Shown: positions 8,093-17,125, counted from the first letter of the stretch. The stretch: 64,000 nt of DNA from an uncultured Pontibacter sp. (GCF_947499215.1 NZ_CANMNI010000002.1:744001-808000); one strand, 5' to 3'. Program-made: numbers and translations. Notes: a model not told the origin generated them from the letters alone.

Positions 8093-9202
8093 ATGGAGAT
8101 AGCCGTTATCGGGGGAGGCCTTGCCGGACTGACCAGTGCCATCGCATTGGCCGGAAAAGGACTGTCTGTAACGCTCATCGAAAAAAAATCATACCCCTTT
8201 CACCGGGTATGCGGGGAGTATGTTTCCAACGAAGTGCTCCCCTATCTGCAGTCCATCGGAGCTGACCCTGCGCCGCTCCAGCCAGCGACCATCTCGCGTT
8301 TTATGCTCACCTCCCCAAAAGGAGTCACGCTCGAATCGCCGCTCGACCTTGGGGGTTTTGGCGTGAGTCGCTATGCCTTGGACCAGCACCTGTACCAGAT
8401 TGCGCTATCGCGGGGTGTGCAGGTGCGGCAACATACTACGGTGCAGGATGTGCAGTTTACAAATAACCGTTTTGTACTAAAACTCTCGAGTGGCGACAGC
8501 ATGGAATCGGAGGTGGCGTTGGGGGCTTTTGGCAAGCGCAGCGCACTCGACCGGCAACTCCAACGTTCCTTCTTTGCGAAGCGTTCGCCTTACATCGGGG
8601 TGAAGTACCACCTGCGTCTCGACATGCCCACCGACCTGATCGCGCTGCATAATTTTGAAGACGGTTACGCCGGCATTTCGGCTATAGAAAACGGCCGCTA
8701 CTGTTTCTGTTACCTGACCACCCGCGAGAACCTACGCCGGCACGGCACCATACCTGCCATGGAGCAAGCCGTGCTGCAGAAGAACTCACACCTGCGACGC
8801 ATTTTCTCAGAAGCGGAATTTCTGTACGAACAGCCGGAGGTCATCAACGAAATCTCATTCGCCACCAAAACCTGCGTGGAGAACCATGTGCTCATGTGCG
8901 GCGATGCGGCCGGTATGATCACGCCCCTTTGTGGCAACGGTATGGCGATGGCCATACATGCGGGCAAGCTGGCCGCCGAGCAAGTGTTCGTATACTTTGA
9001 GAACGGCCGCGACCGACAGGCCCTAGAAGCCGGCTATACCCACGCATGGAGAACTCAGTTTGAGCGGAGACTACAGGTGGGCCGCACGGTGCAGCGTTTG
9101 TTCGGCAGCCCTTTGTTATCGGAAGTGGCGGTGGGCACGCTGCGGCACATGCCGGCTGCCGTGCGGCTGATTATGCGACAGACTCACGGGAAGCCATTCT
9201 GA
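8093..9202 (+). CDS. FAD-dependent oxidoreductase (geranylgeranyl-reductase-like) of a type III PKS cluster
   Basis: The 369-residue protein opens directly with the dinucleotide-binding motif VIGGGLAGLTSA (5-16) and an acidic end of strand two (LIEKK). HRVCGEYVS (37-45) is the cysteine-containing motif common in the geranylgeranyl reductase/halogenase-like flavoprotein group. A C-terminal MCGDAAGMITPLCGNGMAMA is the second FAD-binding motif. It likely hydroxylates or oxidises the polyketide made by the next gene, 174 bases downstream. The three genes (oxidoreductase, type III PKS, methyltransferase) form a compact cluster of a kind seen in other Bacteroidota. The exact reaction cannot be read from the sequence. 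Confidence 0.82.
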   Translation: MEIAVIGGGLAGLTSAIALAGKGLSVTLIEKKSYPFHRVCGEYVSNEVLPYLQSIGADPAPLQPATISRFMLTSPKGVTLESPLDLGGFGVSRYALDQHLYQIALSRGVQVRQHTTVQDVQFTNNRFVLKLSSGDSMESEVALGAFGKRSALDRQLQRSFFAKRSPYIGVKYHLRLDMPTDLIALHNFEDGYAGISAIENGRYCFCYLTTRENLRRHGTIPAMEQAVLQKNSHLRRIFSEAEFLYEQPEVINEISFATKTCVENHVLMCGDAAGMITPLCGNGMAMAIHAGKLAAEQVFVYFENGRDRQALEAGYTHAWRTQFERRLQVGRTVQRLFGSPLLSEVAVGTLRHMPAAVRLIMRQTHGKPF

Positions 9203-9376
9203 TCGCTTATATCTTAAAACGGCCGCATCCGTACTTATTTCCATACCTGTACCGGTGAATCTTTTTTCGGGGATAGGCTAAACTTACAGCACCCCCGCCT
9301 GTTGTCGCTATACCCGTCGTGGCAAAGCAAGGCAGGCAAAGGATTTACATGAAACAAACGCTACACACTCCAGCTT

Positions 9377-10498
9377 ATGAAAAGCTATATATGCGGCATC
9401 GGCACGGCTAACCCGCCAAACAAAATCCCGCAGATGCAGGTGGCCGACTTTATGGCCGCCGCGCTGCAGATGGATGCACAGGACAGCCGCAAACTCAAGG
9501 CCCTTTACCGCGTGTCAGGTATAGGGCAGCGCTACAGCGTGCTCGAAGACTTCACCCGACAGAACGGCGACTATACCTTCTTCCCCAACACCCTCGACCT
9601 CGAGCCCTTCCCTACAGTGCAACAGCGCATGGACGTATACCGCAAGCATGCCCTCGACTTGTCGGAACAGGCCGTGCGCAACTGTCTGGAAAACCTGAGT
9701 GAAGTAACGCTGCGGGACCTCACGCATCTAATCACGGTGAGCTGTACCGGTATGTATGCGCCGGGCCTCGACATTGAGCTGGTAGAGCGACTCGAGTTGA
9801 ACTCCTGTGTGCAGCGTACGGCTGTCAATTTCATGGGATGCTACGCGGCTTTCAACGCCATCAAACTGGCCGACGCCATCTGCAAAGCCGACCCGAGCGC
9901 AAGGGTGATGCTGGTGTGCACCGAGATCTGCACCATCCACTTCCAGAAGAATCCGGAGCAAGACCACTTGGTGTCGAATGCGCTATTTGGCGACGGCGCG
10001 GCGGCAGTGCTCATGCAGGGCCAGCCTTGTCCGGAGGTGAGCCTCGAACTGCAGTCTTTCCACTGCGATCTGGCTCCGGCTGGTAAGCGCGAAATGGCAT
10101 GGCACATCGGTGACACGGGCTTTGAGATGACGCTTTCCTCCTACGTGCCTGACCTTATCAAAAACGGCATCAAACAACTAACCGAGCGTTTGCTGCAAGG
10201 GCTTCGGACCACGGTTTCGGAGATCAAACTGTTCGCCATACACCCCGGCGGGCGCCGCATACTCGAGGTGATAGAACAGGAGCTGGGTATGACGCGCGAC
10301 GACAATCGTTTCGCCTACAAGGTGCTGCACGAGTTTGGCAACATGTCGTCCGCCACGGTGCTCTTTGTGCTCAAAGACCTGATGGCGAGCCTGACCACAC
10401 AGGAAAAAAACGAGCCAGTGCTGAGCTTCGCTTTCGGCCCGGGCCTGACACTGGAATCGATGCTACTGAAAGTGCACTATGCTGAAGCGAAGGTCTAA
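9377..10498 (+). CDS. Type III polyketide synthase (chalcone/stilbene synthase family)
   Basis: The 373-residue protein has the full catalytic triad of type III polyketide synthases: Cys155 in NFMGCYAAFNA, His289 in FAIHPGG and Asn322 in EFGNMSSATV. It also has GDGAAAVLM and the closing FGPGLTLESMLL loop. These enzymes extend a starter acyl-CoA with malonyl-CoA units and cyclise the product, typically to resorcinols, pyrones or naphthalene-type rings. The starter unit is not predictable here. It overlaps the following methyltransferase gene by 20 bases, so the two are probably translated together. Length is normal for the family. Confidence 0.93.
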   Translation: MKSYICGIGTANPPNKIPQMQVADFMAAALQMDAQDSRKLKALYRVSGIGQRYSVLEDFTRQNGDYTFFPNTLDLEPFPTVQQRMDVYRKHALDLSEQAVRNCLENLSEVTLRDLTHLITVSCTGMYAPGLDIELVERLELNSCVQRTAVNFMGCYAAFNAIKLADAICKADPSARVMLVCTEICTIHFQKNPEQDHLVSNALFGDGAAAVLMQGQPCPEVSLELQSFHCDLAPAGKREMAWHIGDTGFEMTLSSYVPDLIKNGIKQLTERLLQGLRTTVSEIKLFAIHPGGRRILEVIEQELGMTRDDNRFAYKVLHEFGNMSSATVLFVLKDLMASLTTQEKNEPVLSFAFGPGLTLESMLLKVHYAEAKV

Positions 10499-11180
10499 CC
10501 AGCCCGAACTGATGGATGACCTCAGTTTGTCGGGGGATGAGCTGCGGCGCAACCTCGAAGAGCTCGAAGTAATCAACACATGGCTGGGCGGGTATAAGGT
10601 GGTACTCGACGCACTAGAAAAACTCTTGGCTGGGTATACAGGTCCGCCCCTGCACATTGCCGACATTGGCTGCGGAGGCGGCGACACACTGCGGCACATT
10701 GCCAAGTGGGCCCGCCGCAAAAACATTCAACTGCAACTCACAGGTATAGACGCCAACGATTTCATGGTACAGTACGCTAGGCAGCGCTGCGGCGGATTTC
10801 CTGAGATCAAGCTGAAGCAACATGATGTGTTCTCGGAGCGATTTCAGCAAGAGCAATACGACATTGTGGTTTGCAGCCTGTTCTGCCACCACTTCACCGA
10901 CGAACAGCTCGTGAGCATGTTTCGGCAGTTGCACCGGCAGGCAGGTATGGCCGTCATCATCAACGACCTGCACCGCCACTGGCTGGCCTATCATTCTATC
11001 AAACTGCTCACCCGCTTTTTCTCTGATTCCTACCTTGTTAAAAACGATGCGCCGCTTTCCGTCTGGCGGGCTTTCCGAAGAGAGGAATTACAACGGTTGG
11101 TGCAAGAGGCGGGTATAGACAGGTATAGCCTGCGCTGGATGTGGGCTTTTAGGTGGCAGCTCCTTTTGAAAAAAGCCTAA
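10479..11180 (+). CDS. Class I SAM-dependent methyltransferase of the type III PKS cluster
   Basis: The 233-residue protein contains the SAM-binding motif I IADIGCGGGDTLRH (60-73) followed by LTGIDANDFMVQYAR (motif II) and YDIVVCSLFCHHF (motif IV region), all standard for class I methyltransferases acting on small molecules. Its start ATG 10479 lies inside the end of the polyketide synthase gene in another frame; a second ATG at 10512 is possible and would remove the overlap. It most likely methylates the polyketide product on a ring oxygen or carbon. Confidence 0.85.
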   Translation: MLKRRSNQPELMDDLSLSGDELRRNLEELEVINTWLGGYKVVLDALEKLLAGYTGPPLHIADIGCGGGDTLRHIAKWARRKNIQLQLTGIDANDFMVQYARQRCGGFPEIKLKQHDVFSERFQQEQYDIVVCSLFCHHFTDEQLVSMFRQLHRQAGMAVIINDLHRHWLAYHSIKLLTRFFSDSYLVKNDAPLSVWRAFRREELQRLVQEAGIDRYSLRWMWAFRWQLLLKKA

Positions 11181-11264
11181 CAATTAGTATCTTAACAGGG
11201 TATGATTAGTTATGGCTGGCTTTTGGCAGGTATAGCCAAAAGCCCTGAACATAAACCCGATGAC

Positions 11265-11477
11265 ATGAACAAAAGCACGCTTAATTTCTGGATTCTCTTT
11301 ACGGTTTCCATTATCCTTTCAGCGCTTATCATTTCTATTTTCATTAAAGTGCTAAAAGTGGCCCTTTTCGTGATACTGGTGCTCGTTCTGGCCCCGATCA
11401 TCTATATTGTGCTCAAGCTGCTGCTGCCGGGTGCGAGGGGCAAAAGCGAAGACGATAAGCTGAAGTCCCGACCTTAA
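11265..11477 (+). CDS. Small membrane protein, unknown function
   Basis: A 70-residue product with two predicted membrane helices (about 7-27 and 32-54) and a basic C-terminal tail (GARGKSEDDKLKSRP). I do not recognise a family. The start ATG 11265 puts the first helix right at the N-terminus; an ATG at 11202 would add 21 unlikely residues. It follows the polyketide cluster on the same strand and may be co-transcribed. It faces the convergent deacetylase gene with a gap of 7 bases. Confidence 0.5.
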   Translation: MNKSTLNFWILFTVSIILSALIISIFIKVLKVALFVILVLVLAPIIYIVLKLLLPGARGKSEDDKLKSRP

Positions 11478-11484
11478 CCACAGG

Positions 11485-12387
11485 CTAAAAGAAGAGTTGC
11501 TGCGCCAGCCTGAAGGTATTGGCGTGCGCCTCCACGATGTGCGCAATCTGTTTGGAGTAGCCTCCGCCCATGCTCACCGTGACAGGTATACGGTTGCGTG
11601 CGCAGGCATCCAGCACCATGCGGTCGCGCTCTTTGCAGCCGGCTATGCTCATCCCCAGTTTCCCCAGCTTGTCAGTTGCCAGCACATCCACCCCCGACTG
11701 AAAGAACACGAACTCTGGCTCCTGTTCGTCCATCAGCCGCGGCAAATGTTCCCCGAGCAGTTTCAAATAAGTCTTATCGTCCGTACCCTCAGCCAATGGC
11801 ACATCCAGATCGGATTTTTCTTTGTGGAATGGGTAATTATGCCCGCCATGCATGCTGAAAGTAAAAACCCGTGGCTCATGCTGGAAAATCTGTGCTGTGC
11901 CATTGCCTTGGTGCACATCCAGATCTACGACCAGCACCTTTTTAATGCCCTTGTACTTGAGCAGGTGATTGGCCGCGATAGCGATGTCATTGAGTAAACA
12001 GAAGCCCTCTCCCCTGTCCGTAAAGGCGTGGTGCGTACCCCCGGCTATGTTCATTCCGATGCCATACTCCAGCGCAAACAGCGAAGCCTGCAGCGTACCG
12101 TTCATGATCACGATCTCCCGCTGCACCAGCTCCTTAGACAGCGGAAAACCTGTTTTTCGGATTTCTGACGGGCTAAGTTCTAGTTGGCGCAGACGGTGCC
12201 AATAGATGGCGTCGTGGGTGTCGAGGATGTATTGCTCTTCGAGTGGCTCGGGGGCGAACAGGTTGTCTTGGGTAATAGTGCCCTCGTAGAGTAATTGCTC
12301 TGGTAACAGATCGTACTTGGCCATCGGGAAGCGGTGGCCTTCGGGCAGGGAGTGGGCAAATATCTCGGACCAAGCAATTTTAAGCAT
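11485..12387 (-). CDS. Histone-deacetylase-family protein (AcuC/HdaH-like)
   Basis: The 300-residue protein has the zinc-hydrolase motifs of the arginase/deacetylase fold: AGGTHHAFTDRGEGFCLLND (His-His pair and the following Asp/Asn), VVDLDVHQGNGT (metal-binding DLDVH), FSMHGGHNYP, FQSGVDVLATDKLGKL (second metal Asp) and SMGGGYS. It should remove acetyl groups from lysines or from small acetylated amines. There is no partner gene nearby. It is transcribed away from the DnaA-box-rich gap to its right. Confidence 0.88.
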   Translation of the reverse strand: MLKIAWSEIFAHSLPEGHRFPMAKYDLLPEQLLYEGTITQDNLFAPEPLEEQYILDTHDAIYWHRLRQLELSPSEIRKTGFPLSKELVQREIVIMNGTLQASLFALEYGIGMNIAGGTHHAFTDRGEGFCLLNDIAIAANHLLKYKGIKKVLVVDLDVHQGNGTAQIFQHEPRVFTFSMHGGHNYPFHKEKSDLDVPLAEGTDDKTYLKLLGEHLPRLMDEQEPEFVFFQSGVDVLATDKLGKLGMSIAGCKERDRMVLDACARNRIPVTVSMGGGYSKQIAHIVEAHANTFRLAQQLFF

Positions 12388-13034
12388 AGTGCAAAATTAA
12401 CACTTATACACCTAGTCTGGTTTATCCACGGCAAGATTTCACCCTCAAAAAGACTGCCTTACAAACTCCTGTCTTGGTCTACTCCCCTCCACCTGCAGAC
12501 CCTATGTTTACACTATTTATACCTGATTTTCAGTGCAATTATCAAAAGACAACATTATGTAAAACGGTCTTTGCACAATGGTGCATAAATTCATGTAACC
12601 CTATATTCCAGTAAGCTTTCCCCCATTTTGGATGTGGATAAATGTGGATAACTATGTTGATTGGTGTGAATTATCCACCATTTGCTGTTAACTCCCTGTT
12701 AATTTCAGGTAAATTTGTTCACAATTTCATAATGGCACGCTCTAAAATGCAAAAATGAGGCAAATGTTTACCTGCCTCTTTCATAAGAGCAAATCAGGCA
12801 TTTTCATTGTTTTCTTTTACCACAAGATGGCCACCATCACAAAGCGCTACTTAACCAGTCCTGTTTTCAAGTTAACATTTGAGGCACGCTTGCACCAGAA
12901 AAAACTTACAGATGTTACTAAGCTAGGCCTCTGAGAAGTTTATGCAACATTTCTATATGAAAACCGATATATAGAAACTTAATCAGAAGTGGCTAAAAAA
13001 CTAGTTAGCCTTATTAACTCGACAAAATAAAACC
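12388..13034. other. AT-rich gap with DnaA-box cluster: candidate replication origin (oriC)
   Basis: This 647-base non-coding stretch lies between genes pointing away from each other. It contains two perfect DnaA boxes (TTATCCACA on the minus strand) at 12633-12641 and 12643-12651, whose starts are exactly 10 bases apart (one helical turn). Boxes with one mismatch to TTWTNCACA lie at 12404-12412, 12422-12430, 12580-12588, 12665-12673, 12671-12679, 12715-12723 and 12817-12825. The right part (about 12940-13034) is very AT-rich and could be the unwinding element. No convincing gene lies inside. That this is oriC is an inference. Confidence 0.6.
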
Positions 13035-13667
13035 ATGAAAAAATCGATACTCATTTTATTATCACTCTTTCTTACGTGGAGCGCCTATGCTCAATCAGAC
13101 GCATCTGGTCCGTCTGCGGGTCAGCAGAACCACAACCTGTTTAGCGGCACAGGCTCTAACTCTGGATTTGGCATAAAAGGCGGTGTGAACTTTGCTACCC
13201 TGCGTGGCAGCGACAAAGATATACTAGGCGACTTTAGCGGTCTGACCACCTTTCATGCCGGCGTCTATACCCAGTTCTCACTGGGCAATACCTTTTCCAT
13301 TCAGCCCGAGGCATTGTATTCTCGCAAAGGCATCGAGCGCAACGACTCCACTTTCCGCTTCGATTACCTCGAAGTTCCTATTCTGGCTGTATTTAATATC
13401 ACTGAAAATGTGAGCGTGCACCTCGGTCCGCAGATTGGCATTCTTATGTCGGCCAAGGAAGATGACACGGAGGTGAGCATAGAACCACTGAACACCTTTG
13501 CCTATGGTGTAGCGGCTGGTGCCGAAGCGCGACTAAGTATTTTTAGGCTGGGCGCCCGTTATAACCTAGGCATGGAGGATTTGCGCAAAGAGAATAATCT
13601 GGGGCAGAGCATCAATCAGGACATCAAGCACGGCGTGTTTCAGGTGTACCTTGGGGTCGGGTTTTAA
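13035..13667 (+). CDS. Porin-family outer-membrane protein (OMP_b-brl_2 type)
   Basis: The 210-residue product has a signal peptide cut after SAYAQ (residue 20), then a short Ser/Gly/Asn-rich linker and a small beta-barrel: FGIKGGVNFATL, FHAGVYTQFSLGNTFSIQPEALYSRKG, LEVPILAVFN and a closing FQVYLGVGF that ends in Phe. This order is typical of the 8-10 strand PorT/OMP_b-brl_2 barrels that are very common in Bacteroidota. The function is not specified by the sequence. It starts directly to the right of the candidate origin and ends in a terminator at 13698. Confidence 0.85.
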   Translation: MKKSILILLSLFLTWSAYAQSDASGPSAGQQNHNLFSGTGSNSGFGIKGGVNFATLRGSDKDILGDFSGLTTFHAGVYTQFSLGNTFSIQPEALYSRKGIERNDSTFRFDYLEVPILAVFNITENVSVHLGPQIGILMSAKEDDTEVSIEPLNTFAYGVAAGAEARLSIFRLGARYNLGMEDLRKENNLGQSINQDIKHGVFQVYLGVGF

Positions 13668-13697
13668 GGCATTGGCACCAAATACCTTGTAGCATAG

Positions 13698-13724
13698 AAA
13701 GGGCCTCATACAGGCCCTTTTTTT
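13698..13724 (+). terminator. Hairpin terminator
   Basis: Stem AAAGGGCC (13698-13705) with GGCCCTTT (13713-13720), followed by a T run. Confidence 0.85.
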
Positions 13725-13834
13725 ATGCATTAGCCTTACTGGCATTGGATCTTTTTCAGCCCTTTGCCTGATTGGCCCGTATTTTATAGTGCTGAATACC
13801 ACGCGTGTACCGGACAGGTACATGGCCTATACTT

Positions 13835-14557
13835 ATGAATACGTACAAGAAATATCCGTTTTACTCCCTGCTTTGGGCCTTGCTGGCGCTGACCGGTATG
13901 GCTTGCGATACGACTATAAAAACCGATGAAGCCGAAATAGGGGCCGCCGTACGCGCCTTCAGTCCGGGCATTCCTGACCAGATCTATAAAGTGGATACTG
14001 CCAAAAGCACCGTGACGTGGATCGGCGCTAAAGTTACCGGTCGGCACAACGGCATAATTGAGATAAAGGAAGGCACAATTACCCTGCACAATGGCGTGGC
14101 GCATGGCGGCAAGACGGTGTTCGACATGACCACCGTGCGCTCAGAAGACAAGTCCATTGACGAGGCGGGCAACACGAAACTCACAAAGCACCTGCGCTCC
14201 GAGGATTTTTTTAATGTGGAGCAGCACCCGACAGCCACGTTTCAGATCACTTCTGTCGTTCCTTTCGACAGCACTGAGCGACAGGACGCACCCGAACCGG
14301 CCGTGAATACCAAAAAGCTGCGCATAAAGGACCCAACGCATAAGGTAACAGGCAACCTGACGATAAAAGGCATAACCAAAAGCATCAGTTTCCCTGCCAA
14401 GATCACCCTCGAGGATTCGCTTCTGCGGGCCAAAGCCAATTTCAACATCGACCGCACCCACTGGCGACTTACCTATGGGGCCGACGAATCATTGGGTAAT
14501 AAGACGATTCGCCCGGCTGTGAATATTGGACTAGACATAGTGGCACAGCGCCAATAA
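13835..14557 (+). CDS. YceI-like lipoprotein
   Basis: The 240-residue protein carries a lipoprotein signal ending in LTGMAC (Cys near residue 24) and then a YceI/lipocalin-like domain: YKVDTAKSTVTWIGAKV, a LRSEDFFNVEQHPTATFQI segment (the conserved L-S-DFF-ve-yPtatF pattern) and VTGNLTIKGITKSISFPAKI. YceI proteins bind isoprenoids or other long lipids in the periplasm; the ligand here is unknown. I took ATG 13835 because the frame upstream opens only at a GTG (13805) and would displace the signal. Confidence 0.88.
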   Translation: MNTYKKYPFYSLLWALLALTGMACDTTIKTDEAEIGAAVRAFSPGIPDQIYKVDTAKSTVTWIGAKVTGRHNGIIEIKEGTITLHNGVAHGGKTVFDMTTVRSEDKSIDEAGNTKLTKHLRSEDFFNVEQHPTATFQITSVVPFDSTERQDAPEPAVNTKKLRIKDPTHKVTGNLTIKGITKSISFPAKITLEDSLLRAKANFNIDRTHWRLTYGADESLGNKTIRPAVNIGLDIVAQRQ

Positions 14558-14685
14558 CCTAAAAGGCAAACACTTATCCCCATGTTTGCGTTACAGCAAT
14601 TGTACTGTTCCTGTATTTATTCATCCCTGTTTATGCTAAACCTCACCCGTAATACGTTCCTACACAAACTATTTGTGAGCATATT

Positions 14686-15231
14686 ATGAGAAAATACCTT
14701 TGCCTGTTACCTCTATTGCTGCTTTGCCTCTCGGCCAGTGCGCAGGGCAGCGGCACGGAAACGTTTAACTTACGACAGGCAGAGACGCTTAAGTTTGGCA
14801 TGCTGGCGCTCGGTGCATGGGCGCTAATCAATATCCTGATCAGTAGCATCAAACTCACCAAGTCGTCGCGAAACAAGCGTTACTTTTTCCAGATGAACAT
14901 CTACTGGAACATTGTAAACATGATCATATCGGGCGGTTCGCTTTACTTCCTTCTTTCGACAGACCCCACAGCCCGCACACTGGCCGAGAGCATCGATTTC
15001 CATTACTGGTACCTCAAACTTTTATACCTGAGCATTGGTCTCGATCTGGCTTTCCTGATGCTGGCGGCCTACCTGAAAGAGTTGTCTTTGAGCTCTCCCA
15101 AAGCCGAACAGTATTTGGGCTGGGGCCAGTCGATTACGCTGCAGGCACTGTTTCTGCTAGTGCTCGACATTACCTTGGTCGTGTTGCTCGAGGGGCCAAG
15201 TGAGGAGCTTCTCAGACTGGTGCAAGGTTAA
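14686..15231 (+). CDS. Membrane protein of unknown function (DUF6992-like)
   Basis: The 181-residue product has a signal peptide ending in SASAQG (about residue 20) and then four hydrophobic helices (about 43-62, 78-95, 112-133 and 152-170). Features include NIYWNIVNMIISGGSLYFL, where Asn and Trp residues sit inside helices, as in a small Bacteroidota family I recall as DUF6992. No enzymatic motif is visible. A hairpin terminator follows immediately. Confidence 0.6.
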   Translation: MRKYLCLLPLLLLCLSASAQGSGTETFNLRQAETLKFGMLALGAWALINILISSIKLTKSSRNKRYFFQMNIYWNIVNMIISGGSLYFLLSTDPTARTLAESIDFHYWYLKLLYLSIGLDLAFLMLAAYLKELSLSSPKAEQYLGWGQSITLQALFLLVLDITLVVLLEGPSEELLRLVQG

Positions 15232-15242
15232 GGTATAGCCAC

Positions 15243-15292
15243 AAAAAAACCGCCGTGCCATACCTTGTGAGGTACAGCATGGCGGTTTTTAT
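15243..15292. terminator. Bidirectional hairpin terminator
   Basis: A long stem (AAAACCGCCGTGC with GCATGGCGGTTTT) with an inner TACC/GGTA pairing, between convergent genes; A-rich on the left and T-rich on the right. Confidence 0.85.
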
Positions 15293-15303
15293 TTTATGTT
15301 TGA

Positions 15304-15861
15304 TTAGCGCGGCTCGTGGCGGCCTTCGGCAAATTCCTCTATAATTTTTTTGTTGAAGGCAGGTATGTCGTCCGGGTTGCGGCTCGTCACCAAGCCATTG
15401 TCCACCACCACTTCCTGATCCACCCACTCGGCGCCGGCATTTTTCAGGTCGGTCTTCAGGGTGTGGTAGCTGGTTACTTTCTTGCCCTGCAGCTTGCCGG
15501 TTTCTATCAGCGTCCAAGGGCCGTGGCAGATGGCGGCTACCGGTTTGCCACTTTCCATGAACCTGCTCACGAAGCTCACCACCTTCTCGTCGGCGCGCAG
15601 CTTGTCAGGGCTCATTACGCCGCCGGGCAGCAAAAGGCCGTTGTAATCGTCGGCGTTCACGCTGCCGATGGTTTTGTCGACTTTAAACTTGTCGCCCCAG
15701 TCTGTGTGGTTCCAGCCTTTCACCTCCCCTTCTTTCAGGGCGATGATGTGGGTTTCGGCACCAGCCTCTTCCAGTGCTTTTTTCGGCTCAGTGAGCTCTA
15801 CTTGCTCAAATCCATCTGTTACTACTATCGCTATCTTTTTTCCTTCCAGTTTATTCGCCAT
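15304..15861 (-). CDS. DJ-1/PfpI family protein (general stress protein 18 type)
   Basis: The 185-residue protein is a class I glutamine-amidotransferase-like DJ-1/PfpI protein: KIAIVVTDGFEQVEL at the N-terminus with the conserved Glu19, LLLPGGVMSPD and the nucleophile elbow AAICHGPWTLIE with Cys112-His113. These proteins act as deglycases, chaperones or stress hydrolases. I chose ATG 15861, giving MANKLEGKKIAIV; an upstream in-frame ATG at 15888 would add nine residues. It is divergent from the TlpA-like gene. Confidence 0.88.
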   Translation of the reverse strand: MANKLEGKKIAIVVTDGFEQVELTEPKKALEEAGAETHIIALKEGEVKGWNHTDWGDKFKVDKTIGSVNADDYNGLLLPGGVMSPDKLRADEKVVSFVSRFMESGKPVAAICHGPWTLIETGKLQGKKVTSYHTLKTDLKNAGAEWVDQEVVVDNGLVTSRNPDDIPAFNKKIIEEFAEGRHEPR

Positions 15862-15979
15862 TCTAAGTTCGTTTTTATAGTTTAACATTCGTATAGTTGT
15901 TTATTCAAAACGATTTAGAAGTCAAATTGTTAGAAAGGAGCAACCGCAATAGGACTGTTCCCCGTTTCGTTATAAATCT

Positions 15980-16477
15980 ATGACCATATACCTGAGACAA
16001 CTTATCTTACTCTTAGCCCTTGGCTTGCTCACCAGCACGGCGACGCTGGCCCAAGAGGTAAGCACCATCAAATTTGACCAGTTGCAAGAGCTGCGCCAGT
16101 CACCGCACGACACACTGTACGTCGTAAACTTCTGGGCCACGTGGTGCAAGCCCTGCATCAAAGAGATGCCTTATTTCGAGGCCGCTCACGCCCAGTACAA
16201 AGACCAGCCCGTGCGGGTGATTCTCGTGAGCATGGATGCGGTGCAGGACATGGAGAAGCGCGTGATGCCTTTTGTGCAGAAGCGCAACCTGCAGTCGCGG
16301 CTATACCTGCTCGACGAGCCGGACGGCAACACGTGGATAGACCGCATCGAGCCGAAGTGGTCGGGCGCTATACCTGCCACCATGTTCTTTAATAACAAGC
16401 GCGGGCAGTACGAGTTTATAGAGCGCGAAATCTCCGAACAGGAATTACAGGAACTGATCACCAAGTATAAACCATAA
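15980..16477 (+). CDS. Periplasmic TlpA-like thioredoxin
   Basis: The 165-residue product has a signal peptide cut after TLAQ (residue 25) and a thioredoxin fold with the redox motif FWATWCKPC (Cys56, Cys59) and the cis-proline region GAIPATMFF. It would reduce or exchange disulfides in the periplasm, as TlpA or ResA proteins do. It is 9 bases from the next gene, another thioredoxin-fold protein, so the two probably work together. Confidence 0.87.
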   Translation: MTIYLRQLILLLALGLLTSTATLAQEVSTIKFDQLQELRQSPHDTLYVVNFWATWCKPCIKEMPYFEAAHAQYKDQPVRVILVSMDAVQDMEKRVMPFVQKRNLQSRLYLLDEPDGNTWIDRIEPKWSGAIPATMFFNNKRGQYEFIEREISEQELQELITKYKP

Positions 16478-16486
16478 CCTATTACT

Positions 16487-17122
16487 ATGAAGAATAACCG
16501 AATACCGTTTCTTTACATGGCCTGCCTGCTGTTGGTGGGCGTGCTGATGGCAGCCATGCCTGCCATTGATAACCCCGGCTACCAAGTCGGTGATACGGCC
16601 CGCGACTTTACGCTGAAAAACGTGGATGGCAAGATGATTTCCATGGCTGACTACAAGGACGCCAAAGGTTTTATCGTAACCTTTACCTGCAACACTTGTC
16701 CTTACTCAGTGGCCTACGAAGACCGCCTGATCGAGCTGCACAACAAGTATGCGCCACAGGGCTACCCGATCATTGCCATCAATCCGAACGACGTGAAGGT
16801 GTCGCCAAAGGATTCTTATAAAGACATGCAGGTACGTGCGAAGGAGAAAAATTTCCCTTTCCCTTATGTGTATGACGAGACACAGGAAATAACCAGAGCC
16901 TACGGTGCCACCCGCACGCCGCACCTGTATGTGGTGCAGAAGCAAAAGGACGGCAGCTTTAAGGTAGCCTACATTGGCACGATAGACGACAACTCACGCG
17001 AGCCGGAGAAGGTACAGAAGAAGTACGCCGAAGCTGCCCTCGACGAGTTGGTAGCGGGCAAAGCAGTAAGCCAGCCAAACACGAAGGCGATCGGTTGCAC
17101 TATTAAATGGCGCGAAGCATAA
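16487..17122 (+). CDS. Exported thioredoxin/peroxiredoxin-fold protein
   Basis: The 211-residue product has an N-terminal hydrophobic export signal (7-24) and an AhpC/TSA-like fold: GDTARDFTLKNVDGKMISM, then TFTCNTCPYS with a CxxC pair (Cys68, Cys71) in place of the single peroxidatic Cys of ordinary peroxiredoxins, and ATRTPHLYVV with the cis-proline. A Cys near the C-terminus (IGCTIKW) is conserved in similar proteins as far as I remember. It probably reduces peroxides or protein thiols. It forms an operon with the TlpA-like gene. Confidence 0.83.
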   Translation: MKNNRIPFLYMACLLLVGVLMAAMPAIDNPGYQVGDTARDFTLKNVDGKMISMADYKDAKGFIVTFTCNTCPYSVAYEDRLIELHNKYAPQGYPIIAINPNDVKVSPKDSYKDMQVRAKEKNFPFPYVYDETQEITRAYGATRTPHLYVVQKQKDGSFKVAYIGTIDDNSREPEKVQKKYAEAALDELVAGKAVSQPNTKAIGCTIKWREA

Positions 17123-17125
17123 GTT

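Noticed and set aside
12334-12588. 84-codon frame starting inside the deacetylase gene and running into the DnaA-box gap
   Set aside because: It begins within the real gene on the other strand, has no domain and no ribosomal or promoter signal.
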